Positions 46,127-58,517 of a stretch of DNA of 64,000 nt are shown here, in pieces. The notes below the pieces were generated by a model that searched no databases, was not told where the DNA came from, and was given only the letters and a program-made list of their open reading frames with translations. Source of the stretch: Klebsiella quasipneumoniae subsp. quasipneumoniae (GTDB lineage: Bacteria; Pseudomonadota; Gammaproteobacteria; Enterobacterales; Enterobacteriaceae); NCBI RefSeq assembly GCF_020525925.1, contig NZ_CP084876.1, forward strand, positions 3,906,001-3,970,000, read 5' to 3'. Position 1 is the first letter of the stretch; each line of letters starts with the position of its first letter. Made by a program: the position numbers and the translations under genes.

Positions 46127-47050
46127 ATGAATGGTAAAATCTGGGTACTCGGCGATGCGGTCGTCGATCTCCTGCCCGACGGAGAGGGCCGCCTGCTGCA
46201 ATGCCCCGGCGGCGCGCCAGCCAACGTCGCGGTCGGCGTGGCGCGGCTCGGCGGCGACAGCGGGTTTATCGGCCGCGTCGGCGACGATCCGTTCGGTCGC
46301 TTTATGCGCCACACCCTGGCGCAGGAGCAGGTCGATGTGGATTTTATGCGCCTCGACGCGACGCAGCGCACCTCCACGGTGGTGGTCGATCTCGATCGGC
46401 ACGGGGAGCGCACCTTTACCTTTATGGTTCGCCCGAGCGCCGACCTGTTTCTTGCGCCTGAGGATCTTCCGCCGTTCGCCGCCGGCCAGTGGCTGCACGT
46501 CTGCTCTATCGCCCTCAGCGCGGAACCGAGCCGCAGCACGGCATTCGCGGCGATGGAGGCGATAAAGCGCGCCGGGGGCTATGTCAGCTTCGACCCCAAT
46601 ATCCGCAGCGACCTGTGGCAGGATCCGCAGGAGCTGCGCGACTGTCTCGACCGGGCGCTGGCCCTCGCCGACGCCATAAAACTGTCGGAAGAGGAGCTGG
46701 CTTTTATCAGCGGCAGCGACGACATCGTCAGCGGCATCGCCCGGCTGAACGCCCGCTTCCAGCCGACGCTGCTGCTGGTCACCCAGGGCAAAGCGGGAGT
46801 CCAGGCCGCGCTGCGCGGGCAGGTTAGCCACTTCCCCGCCCGCCCGGTAGTGGCCGTCGATACCACCGGCGCCGGCGATGCCTTTGTCGCCGGGCTGCTC
46901 GCCGGGCTCGCCGCCCACGGCATCCCTGATAACCTCGCCGCCCTGGCGCCGGACCTCGCGCTGGCGCAAACCTGCGGCGCGCTGGCCACCACCGCCAAAG
47001 GCGCCATGACCGCCCTGCCCTACAGGGTCGATCTTCAGCGCTCGCTGTGA
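46127..47050 (+). CDS. scrK: Fructokinase ScrK
   Basis: A 307-residue PfkB-family kinase: GGAPANVAVGVARLGG (28-43) at the substrate site and the C-terminal DTTGAGDAFVAGLL motif (catalytic Asp in GAGD). It phosphorylates the fructose set free when sucrose-6-phosphate is hydrolysed, giving fructose-6-phosphate. It has its own ScrR operator and is the first unit of the scr regulon. GAGGAG precedes the start. Confidence 0.95.
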   Translation: MNGKIWVLGDAVVDLLPDGEGRLLQCPGGAPANVAVGVARLGGDSGFIGRVGDDPFGRFMRHTLAQEQVDVDFMRLDATQRTSTVVVDLDRHGERTFTFMVRPSADLFLAPEDLPPFAAGQWLHVCSIALSAEPSRSTAFAAMEAIKRAGGYVSFDPNIRSDLWQDPQELRDCLDRALALADAIKLSEEELAFISGSDDIVSGIARLNARFQPTLLLVTQGKAGVQAALRGQVSHFPARPVVAVDTTGAGDAFVAGLLAGLAAHGIPDNLAALAPDLALAQTCGALATTAKGAMTALPYRVDLQRSL

Positions 47051-47097
47051 TCCCGTTGGGCCGGCTAACGGCCCACTTTGCTGGTGACATCACAATT

Positions 47098-47113
47098 CTT
47101 AAACCGGTTTAGC
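47098..47113 (+). promoter_or_regulatory. ScrR operator 1 before scrY
   Basis: cttaaaccggtttagc, matching the site before scrK; it lies about 100 bases upstream of scrY. Confidence 0.8.
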
Positions 47114-47155
47114 AATTTTTATTTTCACTGCGTTACCGACATGTTTACCATATCA

Positions 47156-48732
<1,577 letters not shown>

Positions 48733-48836
48733 CGTGAACCCGGACGACAGGGTAAGTCACACATAAATATAAGGTTCGCGGTGCCTGCCACGGCCGGCGC
48801 CGCCCACGCCATATCATCATGCATTCAGAGGGTACT

Positions 48837-50207
48837 ATGGATTTTGAACAGATTTCCCGCTCACTGCTTCCCCTGCTGGGCGGCAAGGAAAATATCGCCA
48901 GCGCCGCGCACTGCGCCACCCGCCTGCGGCTGGTGCTGGTCGACGACGCGCTCGCCGACCAGCAGGCGATTGGCAAAATCGACGGCGTGAAAGGCTGCTT
49001 TCGCAATGCCGGCCAGATGCAGATCATCTTCGGCACCGGGGTGGTCAATAAAGTCTATGCCGCCTTTATCCAGGCGGCGGGCATCAGCGAATCGAGCAAA
49101 TCCGAAGCCGCCGACCTGGCGGCGAAAAAGCTGAACCCGTTCCAGCGCATCGCCCGCCTGCTGTCCAACATCTTCGTGCCGATTATTCCGGCCATCGTCG
49201 CCTCCGGCCTGCTGATGGGCCTGCTGGGGATGGTGAAAACCTACGGCTGGGTCGACCCGGGCAACGCTATCTATATCATGCTGGATATGTGCAGCTCGGC
49301 GGCGTTTATCATTCTGCCGATCCTGATCGGCTTTACCGCCGCCCGCGAATTTGGCGGTAACCCTTATCTGGGCGCGACCCTCGGCGGGATCCTCACCCAC
49401 CCGGCGTTGACCAACGCCTGGGGCGTCGCCGCCGGCTTCCACACCATGAATTTCTTCGGCATCGAAGTGGCGATGATCGGCTATCAGGGCACGGTCTTCC
49501 CGGTGCTGCTGGCGGTGTGGTTTATGAGCCTTGTCGAGAAACGGCTGCGCCGCATTATCCCTGACGCGCTGGATCTGATCCTCACGCCGTTCCTGACGGT
49601 AATTATCTCCGGCTTTATCGCCCTGCTGCTGATCGGCCCGGCCGGCCGCGCGCTCGGCGACGGCATTTCGTTTATCCTCAGCACGCTTATCAGCCACGCC
49701 GGCTGGCTGGCGGGCCTGCTGTTTGGCGGCCTCTATTCGGTGATCGTCATTACCGGTATCCATCACAGCTTCCATGCCATCGAGGCGGGTCTGCTCGGCA
49801 ATCCGTCGATCGGCGTCAACTTCCTGCTGCCGATCTGGGCCATGGCCAACGTCGCCCAGGGCGGCGCCTGCTTTGCGGTGTGGTTTAAAACCAAAGATGC
49901 CAAAATCAAAGCTATCACCCTGCCGTCGGCGTTTTCGGCGATGCTGGGGATCACCGAGGCGGCAATCTTCGGGATTAACCTGCGCTTTGTGAAACCGTTC
50001 ATCGCCGCGCTGGTGGGCGGTGCCGCCGGCGGCGCCTGGGTGGTGTCGATGCACGTCTACATGACCGCGGTGGGCCTGACGGCAATCCCGGGAATGGCCA
50101 TCGTGCAGGCCAGCTCGCTGCTGAACTACATTATCGGGATGGCGATCGCCTTCGCCGTGGCCTTCACGCTCTCTCTGACGCTGAAATACAAAACGGACGC
50201 TGAATAA
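48837..50207 (+). CDS. scrA: Sucrose-specific PTS EIIBC component ScrA
   Basis: A 456-residue PTS permease: EIIB domain with phosphorylated Cys26 in HCATRLR, then a glucose-superfamily EIIC domain with ITGIHHSFHAIEAG and GITEAAIFGINLRF. It imports sucrose as sucrose-6-phosphate; no EIIA domain is attached, so it needs the Crr (EIIA-Glc) protein. GAGGG precedes the ATG at 48837. The stop overlaps the scrB start by one base. Confidence 0.95.
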   Translation: MDFEQISRSLLPLLGGKENIASAAHCATRLRLVLVDDALADQQAIGKIDGVKGCFRNAGQMQIIFGTGVVNKVYAAFIQAAGISESSKSEAADLAAKKLNPFQRIARLLSNIFVPIIPAIVASGLLMGLLGMVKTYGWVDPGNAIYIMLDMCSSAAFIILPILIGFTAAREFGGNPYLGATLGGILTHPALTNAWGVAAGFHTMNFFGIEVAMIGYQGTVFPVLLAVWFMSLVEKRLRRIIPDALDLILTPFLTVIISGFIALLLIGPAGRALGDGISFILSTLISHAGWLAGLLFGGLYSVIVITGIHHSFHAIEAGLLGNPSIGVNFLLPIWAMANVAQGGACFAVWFKTKDAKIKAITLPSAFSAMLGITEAAIFGINLRFVKPFIAALVGGAAGGAWVVSMHVYMTAVGLTAIPGMAIVQASSLLNYIIGMAIAFAVAFTLSLTLKYKTDAE

Positions 50208-51607
50208 TGTCATTACCGTCACGCCTGCCTGCGATCCTGCAGGCCGTTATGCAGGGCCAGCCGCAGGCGCTGGCCGACAGCCATTACCCGCAATGGCATC
50301 TGGCGCCGGTCAGCGGACTGCTGAACGATCCCAACGGCTTTTGCCAGGTCGCCGGGCGTTACCACCTGTTTTATCAGTGGAACCCGCTCGCCTGCGACCA
50401 CACCTACAAGTGCTGGGGACACTGGAGCTCAGCCGATCTGCTGCACTGGCGGCATGAACCTATCGCCCTGATGCCGGATGAAGAGTATGACCGCAACGGC
50501 TGCTACTCCGGCAGCGCGGTCGAGTTCGAGGGCGCCCTGACCCTGTGCTATACCGGCAACGTGAAATTCCCCGACGGCGGGCGCACCGCCTGGCAATGTC
50601 TGGCGACGGAAAATGCCGATGGCACCTTCCGCAAGCTGGGGCCGGTGCTGCCGCTGCCGGAAGGCTATACCGGCCATGTGCGCGACCCTAAGGTGTGGCG
50701 ACAGGACGGGCGCTGGTACATGGTCCTCGGGGCGCAGGATGTGCAACAGCGCGGCAAAGTGCTGCTGTTTACCGCCAGCGACCTGCGGGATTGGCGCCTG
50801 GTGGGCGAGATAGCCGGGCATGACGTTAACGGCCTGGCGAACGGCGGCTACATGTGGGAGTGCCCGGACCTGTTTCCGCTGGCGGACACCCACCTGCTGA
50901 TCTGCTGCCCGCAGGGGCTGGCCCGCGAAGCGCAGCGCTTTCTCAATACCTATCCGGCGGTGTGGATGGCAGGCCGTTTCGACGCCGAACGCGGCGCCTT
51001 CGACCATGGTCCGCTGCACGAGCTGGACAGCGGATTTGAGTTCTACGCGCCGCAAACCATGCTGGCCGAGGATGGCCGCCGCCTGCTGGTCGGCTGGATG
51101 GGCGTCCCGGACGGGGAAGAGATGCATCAACCCACCCGCGCGCAGGGGTGGATCCACCAGATGACCTGCGTGCGCGAGCTGGAGTGGCAGGCGGGCACCC
51201 TGTATCAGCGCCCGCTGCGCGAGCTGGCCGCCCTGCGCGGCGAAGCCGAGGGCTGGCGCGGACAGACCCTGCCCCTCGCCCCGATGGAGCTGGCCTTTGA
51301 CATCGCCCCCAACAGCACGCTGGGGCTGGATTTTGCCGGCGCCCTGCAGCTCACCGTCAACCGCGACGGCCTGCGTCTGTCGCGCCGCGGGCTGCAGACG
51401 GCGGAGATGCATCACCGCTACTGGCGCGGCGAGGCGCGGCGCCTGCAGATCTTTATCGACCGCTCCAGCGTGGAGATTTTCATCAACGATGGCGAAGGGG
51501 TGATGAGCAGCCGCTTCTTCCCGGGCTATCCGGGGCAGTTAATCTTCAGCGGTGCGACGCCGGTGGCATTCTGCCGCTGGCTGCTGCGGCCATGCATGGT
51601 AGAATAA
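50207..51607 (+). CDS. scrB: Sucrose-6-phosphate hydrolase ScrB
   Basis: A 466-residue GH32 invertase: the NDPNG nucleophile motif (LNDPNGFCQ), RDP in VRDPKVW for transition-state binding, and the acid/base glutamate in MWECPD. A C-terminal beta-sandwich follows. It splits sucrose-6-phosphate to glucose-6-phosphate and fructose. Translationally coupled to scrA (TAATG). Confidence 0.95.
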   Translation: MSLPSRLPAILQAVMQGQPQALADSHYPQWHLAPVSGLLNDPNGFCQVAGRYHLFYQWNPLACDHTYKCWGHWSSADLLHWRHEPIALMPDEEYDRNGCYSGSAVEFEGALTLCYTGNVKFPDGGRTAWQCLATENADGTFRKLGPVLPLPEGYTGHVRDPKVWRQDGRWYMVLGAQDVQQRGKVLLFTASDLRDWRLVGEIAGHDVNGLANGGYMWECPDLFPLADTHLLICCPQGLAREAQRFLNTYPAVWMAGRFDAERGAFDHGPLHELDSGFEFYAPQTMLAEDGRRLLVGWMGVPDGEEMHQPTRAQGWIHQMTCVRELEWQAGTLYQRPLRELAALRGEAEGWRGQTLPLAPMELAFDIAPNSTLGLDFAGALQLTVNRDGLRLSRRGLQTAEMHHRYWRGEARRLQIFIDRSSVEIFINDGEGVMSSRFFPGYPGQLIFSGATPVAFCRWLLRPCMVE

Positions 51608-51636
51608 CCGTTTTGCTTTCAGGCTCCCGGGTGCTG

Positions 51637-52641
51637 ATGAAAACCAAACGCGTAACTATCAAAGATATCGCCGAACTGGCGGGCGTCTCCAAAGCGACCG
51701 CCAGTCTGGTGCTTAACGGTCGTGGCAAAGAGCTGCGCGTGGCGCAGGAGACGCGCGAGCGCGTGCTGGCGATCGCCCGCGAGCAGCACTATCAACCCAG
51801 CATTCACGCGCGCTCGCTGCGCGATAACCGCAGCCATACCATTGGCCTGGTGGTGCCGGAGATCACCAACTACGGGTTTGCCGTTTTCTCCCATGAGCTT
51901 GAGACGCTCTGCCGGGAAGCCGGCGTGCAGCTGCTTATCTCCTGCACCGACGAAAACCCCGGCCAGGAGAGCGTGGTGGTCAATAACATGATTGCTCGCC
52001 AGGTCGACGGCCTGATCGTCGCCTCGTGCATGCACAGCGATGCCGACTACCTGAAGCTCAGCGAACAGCTGCCGGTGGTGCTGTTTGACCGCTCCCCCAG
52101 CGACAGCGCCCTGCCGCTGGTGATGACCGACTCGGTCACCCCAACGGCTGAGCTAATCTCCCGCATCGCCCCTCAGCATGCGGATGAGTTCTGGTTCCTC
52201 GGCGGCCAGCCGCGGCTATCGCCATCGCGCGACCGGCTGGCGGGATTCACCCAGGGCCTGGCTCAGGCGGGGGTCACGCTGCGTCCCGAGTGGGTGATCA
52301 ACGGCAACTATCACCCCAGCTCCGGCTATGAGATGTTCGCCGCGCTCTGCGCGCGGCTGGGCCGGCCGCCGAAGGCGCTGTTCACCGCGGCCTGCGGCCT
52401 GCTCGAAGGGGTCCTGCGCTATATGAGCCAGCATCATCTGCTGGACTCCAATATTCATCTCGCCAGCTTCGACGATCACTATCTGTACGATTCACTTTCC
52501 CTGCGCATTGATACCGTGCAACAGGATAATCGCCAGCTGGCCTGGCACTGCTACGATCTGCTCAGCCAGCTGATCGACGGCCAGGCGCCGGAGCCGCTCC
52601 AGCGCTATCTGCCCGCCACCCTGCAGTTTCGCCATGCCTGA
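51637..52641 (+). CDS. scrR: Sucrose operon repressor ScrR
   Basis: A 334-residue LacI-family repressor: helix-turn-helix [20 protein letters not shown] followed by [10 protein letters not shown], and a sugar-binding core. It binds the taaaccggttta palindromes before scrK and scrY; in this family fructose or fructose-1-phosphate is the inducer. The start at 51637 is 29 bases after scrB, so it probably belongs to the same transcript. Confidence 0.93.
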   Translation: MKTKRVTIKDIAELAGVSKATASLVLNGRGKELRVAQETRERVLAIAREQHYQPSIHARSLRDNRSHTIGLVVPEITNYGFAVFSHELETLCREAGVQLLISCTDENPGQESVVVNNMIARQVDGLIVASCMHSDADYLKLSEQLPVVLFDRSPSDSALPLVMTDSVTPTAELISRIAPQHADEFWFLGGQPRLSPSRDRLAGFTQGLAQAGVTLRPEWVINGNYHPSSGYEMFAALCARLGRPPKALFTAACGLLEGVLRYMSQHHLLDSNIHLASFDDHYLYDSLSLRIDTVQQDNRQLAWHCYDLLSQLIDGQAPEPLQRYLPATLQFRHA

Positions 52642-52656
52642 CGGCGCCGTCGGCAA

Positions 52657-53298
52657 TTAGCGTTTTCGCCGGGCGCGCGCCGCCCGCCTCACCGCCAGCA
52701 GCGTGCCGGCGAGCACCGCGCCGAGGCCCATCGTGACCGGCCAACGGTAAGCCATCAGCAGCGAGGGCAATCCGCCGTCCGGCGCCAGCATCACGAGATT
52801 CCAGCCCGCCAGGCCCGCATTGCCGTTCAGCGCCCGGCTTAACATCCGCTGATGCGGGGCGAAGGGCTGAATGGTCTGGTAATGGCTGCCGAACAGCGGC
52901 GGCTGCATCTCCCTGGGAAATTGCGCCTGAACCTGGGCCAGCACGCCGGCCGGCAGCGCATGCGATGCCGCCAGCAGATGCCCGTCGCTATTCACCAGCA
53001 GCAGCTGATAATGTCGCTGCCGGGCCAGGGCATAGAGATCCGCGCGCATCACCGCCAGCGGCCAGGTGGCTTCCCGCTGCCGCGCCGGCGTGTTCATCCG
53101 CCGTTCGAGGCGTGACGCCACCCACTGCGCATCCTTCTCCAGCTGACGGGTATACATTTCGCGGCAAACCTCTCTGGCCAGAAAATGCCCGCCCCGGCCG
53201 ATGATCAGGATCGCCAGGCCAACGAGCAGCGTGACGATCACGCCCCTTCTTCCCGGTCGCCAGACCGGCGAGGATTTGCCTATGGATGGTGTATTCAT
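52657..53298 (-). CDS. Orphan membrane-anchored periplasmic sensor-like protein
   Basis: A 213-residue protein: a basic N-terminus, a first membrane helix (about 20-37), a ~140-residue periplasmic domain (QLLLVNSDGHLLAASHALPA resembles a CACHE/PAS-type sensor strand), a second helix (about 185-203) and only a short Arg-rich tail (RRAARARRKR). The shape is that of the sensor half of a histidine kinase or cyclase, but no output domain follows. GGAG lies just before the ATG at 53298. I do not recognise the family. Confidence 0.55.
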   Translation of the reverse strand: MNTPSIGKSSPVWRPGRRGVIVTLLVGLAILIIGRGGHFLAREVCREMYTRQLEKDAQWVASRLERRMNTPARQREATWPLAVMRADLYALARQRHYQLLLVNSDGHLLAASHALPAGVLAQVQAQFPREMQPPLFGSHYQTIQPFAPHQRMLSRALNGNAGLAGWNLVMLAPDGGLPSLLMAYRWPVTMGLGAVLAGTLLAVRRAARARRKR

Positions 53299-53483
53299 AC
53301 GACTCCAGAAACCAGGGGGCAAGGCGTGGCCCCCTGGCGAATGGACAACAAAAGTCGCGAAACTGTACAGGATGCGCAGCGCGGGAAAAATAGACAGCCG
53401 GCGCCAGGCGGGGAGTATTTTGTTTATTTCTGGACAGGGCTGGCGGCAACGACGCGCTTCGCCGTTGCCGCCAGTTGATAAGA

Positions 53484-54515
53484 TTAGTGTTTTTTCCGGT
53501 TACGGCGCATGTCGATGGTCACCGCCGCGACGATAATGATCCCTTTAATAATATCCTGCACGTAGGCATCGACGCCGACAAAGGTAAATCCGCTCTTGAT
53601 CAGGCCAAGGATCATCGCGCCAATCAGGGTGCCGGTAATGCGCCCCACCCCGCCCATTAAGCTGCTGCCGCCGATCACCGCTGCGGCAATCGCGTCCAGC
53701 TCGTAGGACATCCCCATGCTGGACTGGCCGCTGCTGACGCGCGCCGCCAGCACCACCCCCGCCAGCCCGGAGAGCGCCCCGGCGATGGTGTAGACAATCA
53801 CCAGGTACTTATTCACGTTGATGCCGGACACTTTGGCCGAGGTCATGTTGCCGCCGATGGCATACACATATTTGCCATACCGGGTATGCTTCAGCGCAAT
53901 GTGAAACACCGCGGCGATCACGAAGAAGATGATCACCGGCATCGCCCCCTGGCCTATCGCCGTAAAGCTGTCGGAGAGGAAGCTTATCGGGTTGCCCTGA
54001 GTGTAATACTGCGCCAGACCGCGCGCCGAGACCATCATCCCGAGGGTGGCGATAAACGGCGGGATACCGGTTCGCGTCACCAGGAAACCGTTGGTCAGCC
54101 CGCACAGCAGGCCGACGCCGATCCCCGCGCAAATCGGGATCACCGCCGGCAGGTTGACCAGCGCCGGGAACATCGGCGACAGGCTGTCGGAGGTTTGCGC
54201 CAGGCTCGCCGCCACCACCGCCGCGAGGGCGATAACCGAGCCGGAGGAGAGGTCAATCCCGGTGGTGATGATCACCTGGGTGACGCCGACGGCGATGATG
54301 CCGATGATCGCCACCTGCAGCACAATCAGCACCAGGCGGTTGGTATTGAGCAGGAACGACTGGTCGCGAACATACCAGCCGGCGATTTCAAATGTCAGGG
54401 CAATCACCAGCATCACCACAAAGATGCCGGTATCTTTCGGCATTTTATGCCGCAAATTAGCGAAGAAGGAGGAACCCTCGCTGGCCGGAGCCGCCGTTAA
54501 TTTCATATTACTCAT
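53484..54515 (-). CDS. Sugar ABC importer permease (RbsC-like)
   Basis: A 343-residue BPD_transp_2 permease with ITTGIDLSSGSVIALAAVVA, GIPPFIATLGMMVSARGLAQ and GGSSLMGGVGRITGTLIGA, all signatures of ribose/inositol-type permeases. It works as a dimer with the ATPase encoded 10 bases upstream. The start at 54515 is preferred since the longer frame lies in the ATPase gene. Last gene of a binding protein-ATPase-permease operon. Confidence 0.92.
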   Translation of the reverse strand: MSNMKLTAAPASEGSSFFANLRHKMPKDTGIFVVMLVIALTFEIAGWYVRDQSFLLNTNRLVLIVLQVAIIGIIAVGVTQVIITTGIDLSSGSVIALAAVVAASLAQTSDSLSPMFPALVNLPAVIPICAGIGVGLLCGLTNGFLVTRTGIPPFIATLGMMVSARGLAQYYTQGNPISFLSDSFTAIGQGAMPVIIFFVIAAVFHIALKHTRYGKYVYAIGGNMTSAKVSGINVNKYLVIVYTIAGALSGLAGVVLAARVSSGQSSMGMSYELDAIAAAVIGGSSLMGGVGRITGTLIGAMILGLIKSGFTFVGVDAYVQDIIKGIIIVAAVTIDMRRNRKKH

Positions 54516-54525
54516 TCTCTGTGCC

Positions 54526-56010
54526 TCAATGGGATGCCAACGACAAAATGGTTTCCTGGTCGGCTTCGTCTTTTTCCAGGATGCCGGTGATACGACCTTC
54601 ATGCATCACCATGACCCGGTCACTCATGCCAAGGATTTCCGGCAGCTCAGAGGAGACCATAATGACCGCCACCCCCCGGTTCGCCAGTTCACTGATAAGA
54701 TGATAAATTTCCGCCTTCGCCCCGACGTCGATGCCGCGGGTCGGCTCATCGAGAATTAAGATTTTCGGTTGCGCTAACAGCCAGCGCGCAATCAGGACTT
54801 TTTGCTGATTCCCCCCGCTGAGGTTATTAATAATTTGATCCATCGTCGGCGTTTTAATATTGAGCCGGCGGATTTGCTCCATGCAGTCTTCGGCCATTTT
54901 CACGTGCTGGACAAAACCGCTCTTGCCGATATATTCCGGCATTTTGACGATACTCATATTTTCCAGCACCGACAGCACCAGAAACAGGCCCGACTTTTTG
55001 CGGTCTTCGGTTAATAACGCCATCCCCTTTTCAATCGCCACGGAGGGAGAATCAATGGTCACCGGCGCCCCGTCGATCAGCACTTCGCCGCTGTCGAAGC
55101 GTTCCATACCGAACAGGCTTTCCATCACCTCGCTGCGCCCGGCGCCCACCAGCCCGGCCACGCCGAGGATCTCGCCGCGACGCACGGTAAAGCTGACGTC
55201 ATGGAACACGCCCTGGCGCGTCAGGTTGCGCACCGTCAGCACCTCTTCGCCGATGGTGTTATTAAATTTCGGGAACAGCTGGGTTAATTCGCGGCCGACC
55301 ATCTGGGTGATTAGCGACTGGCGGGTAAATTCGGTGGTGTTTTTGCTCCCCACCCAGGTGCCGTCGCGAAAGACGCTGATCTCATCGGTGATGGCGAAGA
55401 TCTCATCCATTTTATGGCTGATATAGATGATCGCTTTGCCCTGGGCCCGCAGGTCGCGGATGATGGTGAACAGGTGAGCCACCTCGCCTTCGGTCAGCGC
55501 CGAAGTGGGCTCATCCATGATCACAATATCCGCGTTCCATGAGACCGCTTTGGCAATCTCCACCATCTGCTGGGCGGCGATGCTCAGGTCGCCCACCAGC
55601 CGGTCGGCAGTTAAGCGAATATTCAGCTTATCCAGCAGCGCCTGGGTCTGGCGGGTCAGCTGGCCGTGGTCGACAAAGCCGTACTTCATCGGCTCGCGCC
55701 CCAGCCAGATATTCTCCGCCACCGTCATATGCGGCACCAGATTCAGCTCCTGGTGAATCATCGAGATCCCCGAGCGCAGCGCATCCATGGTGTCGGTAAA
55801 TTCCACCGGCTCACCTTTCACGCGAATCGATCCTTTATCCGGGCGATAGATACCGATCAGGCACTTCATTAGCGTGGATTTACCGGCGCCGTTCTCGCCC
55901 ATCAGGGCGTGCACCGTTCCCGGGCGCACGCGTAATGAGACATTGTCGAGCGCCTTCACGCCGGGGAAGAACTTACTGATACCTTCGGCTTCAAGGGCAA
56001 AAGCGTTCAT
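54526..56010 (-). CDS. Sugar ABC importer ATPase (MglA/RbsA-like, double domain)
   Basis: A 494-residue protein with two fused nucleotide-binding domains: Walker [10 protein letters not shown] and signature LSIAAQQ in the first; a degenerate Walker A ([10 protein letters not shown]) and full LSGGNQQK signature in the second, as normal for this group. Very like MglA/RbsA. GGAGG precedes the ATG. Context with IolE- and IolG-like genes suggests myo-inositol or another cyclitol as cargo. Confidence 0.92.
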   Translation of the reverse strand: MNAFALEAEGISKFFPGVKALDNVSLRVRPGTVHALMGENGAGKSTLMKCLIGIYRPDKGSIRVKGEPVEFTDTMDALRSGISMIHQELNLVPHMTVAENIWLGREPMKYGFVDHGQLTRQTQALLDKLNIRLTADRLVGDLSIAAQQMVEIAKAVSWNADIVIMDEPTSALTEGEVAHLFTIIRDLRAQGKAIIYISHKMDEIFAITDEISVFRDGTWVGSKNTTEFTRQSLITQMVGRELTQLFPKFNNTIGEEVLTVRNLTRQGVFHDVSFTVRRGEILGVAGLVGAGRSEVMESLFGMERFDSGEVLIDGAPVTIDSPSVAIEKGMALLTEDRKKSGLFLVLSVLENMSIVKMPEYIGKSGFVQHVKMAEDCMEQIRRLNIKTPTMDQIINNLSGGNQQKVLIARWLLAQPKILILDEPTRGIDVGAKAEIYHLISELANRGVAVIMVSSELPEILGMSDRVMVMHEGRITGILEKDEADQETILSLASH

Positions 56011-56042
56011 ACATCCACCTCCGTACCACAGGTTGGCCAGGA

Positions 56043-56966
56043 TTATTTCTGATTACGATTGGTAAATTCAGCCATGTTCTCTTTGGTGATCAGCTGATAC
56101 GGCACGTCGATGATCTTTTCCACTTTCTCGCCGTTCGCCAGCTTAATGGCCGCGTCTACGGCGCCCTCGCCCTGGCCTTTCGCATCCTGGAAGATGGTGG
56201 CGATCATCTTGCCGCTCTTCAGCATCTGCAGCGCATCCGGGGTGCCATCCACGCCGGCGATGAGAATATGGTTCGGGTTTTTACCCAGCGCCTGCAGGGC
56301 GCCGATCGCCATTTCATCGTTGTTGGAGGCGATGGCCTGGATATCCTCGCCGCTGGTCATCCAGTTGCTGACCACGTCCACGGCGTCATTGCGGGTAAAT
56401 TTCGCGGTCTGCTTCTGCACGATTTTGATGTTCGGGTATTTCGCCACGACCTCTTCCACCCCTTTGGTGCGGTCGCGAGTGGATTCATTCGCCAGGTCGC
56501 CGAGCAGGATCGCCACATTGCCTTTGCCGTTCATCGCTTTCGCCAGCGCTTCCATCTGCAGACGGCCGGCGAGAATCGAGTCCGACCCCACATAGGCCAT
56601 CTTGTCGGTCAGCTCCGCCTGCGGGCGACGGTTTACAAACACCAGTGGGATCCCGGCTTTGGTGGCCTGATCCATGATCGGTTTCACCGCGTTGGTATCC
56701 ACCGGGTTGACGATAATGGCGTCCACGCCCTGGCCGATAAAGTTCTGCACCTGCTGCAGCTGCTGGGAGACATCCCCTTTCGCGTCCTCGATCTGCGATT
56801 TCACCCCATCTTTTTTCATCTCTTTTTGCATCGAGGTACGCAGGATCGTCAGGAAGTTATCGTCAAACAGCGCCATCGAGACGCCAATGGAGACATCTTT
56901 TGCCATAACCACCGCAGGCAGCATGCAGGCTAACAAAGAGGCAACAATCGTTTTCTTAATATTCAT
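56043..56966 (-). CDS. Sugar/cyclitol ABC importer periplasmic binding protein
   Basis: A 307-residue RbsB-type (cluster B) binding protein. The signal peptide ends near AVVMA; then [46 protein letters not shown] and [15 protein letters not shown] give the two-lobe ligand site. It resembles inositol-binding proteins more than ribose-binding ones in my judgement. AAGGATC precedes the ATG at 56966. First gene of the importer operon, with a CRP-like site upstream. Confidence 0.88.
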   Translation of the reverse strand: MNIKKTIVASLLACMLPAVVMAKDVSIGVSMALFDDNFLTILRTSMQKEMKKDGVKSQIEDAKGDVSQQLQQVQNFIGQGVDAIIVNPVDTNAVKPIMDQATKAGIPLVFVNRRPQAELTDKMAYVGSDSILAGRLQMEALAKAMNGKGNVAILLGDLANESTRDRTKGVEEVVAKYPNIKIVQKQTAKFTRNDAVDVVSNWMTSGEDIQAIASNNDEMAIGALQALGKNPNHILIAGVDGTPDALQMLKSGKMIATIFQDAKGQGEGAVDAAIKLANGEKVEKIIDVPYQLITKENMAEFTNRNQK

Positions 56967-57395
56967 AGTTGATCCTTGATTTTGTAGGTACGCCGGTGAA
57001 TGAAACAAAATGAAAAATTAATTTCAGTCAGATTGCGACAAATGTCTGTTGTGACGGCGACGGCGCTGCGGGGTTTTCCGCATTTCGTCGTGATCGGAAT
57101 CACAAATAATGGCTGTTTTATCATCACTTTTTTGAAACATCAGTCCATTTATGCCACACCGTGAATTCCAGACCATTTATTTCATTAACAAGACATTTGA
57201 AACTTTTATAAGTAAATAACTGAAATGAAAATTTTAAAACCATGCAGTAACAGAATTTTGACAGACATCTAACATTGCTGCATAAATGAGCGAAAAATGA
57301 GAGGCAGACAACGCTTTACAGCGATCGCCCCCGGCGGGGTTGGCATTTACCCGGCGGGGAGATCCGCGTTGTCAGGAAGGGAGGCGCCGCACGCC
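56967..57395. other. 429-bp control region between the importer and the LacI gene
   Basis: AT-rich from 57110 to 57295. It contains a CRP-like site and presumably the importer promoter. The TGATGG operator found elsewhere in this cluster was not found here. No gene is supported. Confidence 0.5.
57088..57106. promoter_or_regulatory. CRP-like site
   Basis: tcgtgatcggaatcacaaa fits TGTGA-N6-TCACA with one mismatch (cgtga-tcggaa-tcaca). It lies about 130 bases before the binding-protein start, suggesting catabolite control of the importer. Confidence 0.65.
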
Positions 57396-58415
57396 TTAGT
57401 CGACGTTCTCGGCGCTGTAGAGGATAAAGTCGACTTTCCCGTCGGCATAGGTTTGCGGCTGATAGCCGGACTCCAGATGGCGCAGCATCAGGTCGATCGC
57501 CAGCTGGGCGTGCTGGCGGGTGTTCTGATCGAGCGTTAACGCCAGGCTGCCCCTGGCCAGCTGCTGGCGGGTGGTATTGTAGCGCTCATGGGTGATCCAG
57601 CAGACGTCGCCTTCGCGGCGGTGGCGAGCCAGCGCCTCGGCAATCTGAGTATTGCCAAGTCCGGTGTTATAGATCCCGACAATATGCCGGCTGCGGCACA
57701 GGGCCTGCTCCAGCAGGCGGGTGATCTGCTCCCGCCGCTCTTCGCCCGCCAGCACCTCGTTGAGCTGCAGATGGGGAAAGCGCTGGCTCAGCACCTCGCG
57801 GAACCCCTGGATGCGCAGGCGATGCGCGCTGTAATCCTCCCGGCCGCTCACCATCAGCACCTCCCCGGGCCGCGGCGTCATTCTCCCCATCATTAACCCC
57901 GCCGTGCGGCCAGCCTGCAACTGATTGATCCCGACGTGGCAGAGCCGGTCGGCGCCGGGCAGATCTGTCGCCAGGGTAATGACGGGGACGCCCGCTTCCC
58001 GACAGCGTCGCAGCGCGTCATGCACCACAGGATGGTCATTGCCGAAAACGATGATCCCCTGACGCTGCTGGCCGCTGCGCATAATGCGCCGGGCCAGGGT
58101 CGCCGGCTGCGACTCCGGGACAAAGGTGCGGTGCAGGGTCAGACGACGATAGCCGAGGCTATCCGCGACGGCGGCGAAATCCTGCGCCAGCTGCGGAAAA
58201 AAGAAAGAGTCATTGCTGCTGAGAAAGAGCTCAATCTGCCAGGGAAAGCGGTGCTCCTCCGGCAGGATCCGCTTCAGCCCCGCCTCCCGCGCCGCCTGCA
58301 GCACTTTGCGCGTGGTCTGCGGCGATACGCCGCCGCGTTCGTTCAGCACCCGGTCAACGGTGGCCACGCCGACGCCAATCTGTCTGGCCAGCATCGCCAG
58401 TGACATGTTTTTCAT
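57396..58415 (-). CDS. LacI-family regulator of the cyclitol/sugar cluster
   Basis: A 339-residue repressor: MSLAMLARQIGVGVATVDRVLNERGG helix-turn-helix region with the VATVDRVL recognition helix, then a ribose-binding-like core (SNDSFFFPQLAQDF; IVFGNDHPVVHDAL). The ATG at 58415 follows AGAGGGG. It is divergent from an IolG-like gene, and a near-palindromic site in that gap recurs before the iolE-like operon, which marks both as probable targets. The effector is probably a cluster substrate or product. Confidence 0.85.
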   Translation of the reverse strand: MKNMSLAMLARQIGVGVATVDRVLNERGGVSPQTTRKVLQAAREAGLKRILPEEHRFPWQIELFLSSNDSFFFPQLAQDFAAVADSLGYRRLTLHRTFVPESQPATLARRIMRSGQQRQGIIVFGNDHPVVHDALRRCREAGVPVITLATDLPGADRLCHVGINQLQAGRTAGLMMGRMTPRPGEVLMVSGREDYSAHRLRIQGFREVLSQRFPHLQLNEVLAGEERREQITRLLEQALCRSRHIVGIYNTGLGNTQIAEALARHRREGDVCWITHERYNTTRQQLARGSLALTLDQNTRQHAQLAIDLMLRHLESGYQPQTYADGKVDFILYSAENVD

Positions 58416-58428
58416 CGCCCCTCTCTTC

Positions 58429-58448
58429 AATGATGGAAATACATCAAA
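58429..58448. promoter_or_regulatory. Cluster operator, copy 1 (imperfect)
   Basis: aatgatggaaatacatcaaa, 17 of 20 identical to the perfect palindrome at 63233-63252. It lies 14 bases from the LacI gene start in the 102-bp divergent region. Confidence 0.65.
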
Positions 58449-58517
58449 ACGGCAGTGTCAGTGAGTTTAGCAAACCGATTATGGTGGCAGCGTCCCCTCG
58501 CCATTCTGGAGAATAAA

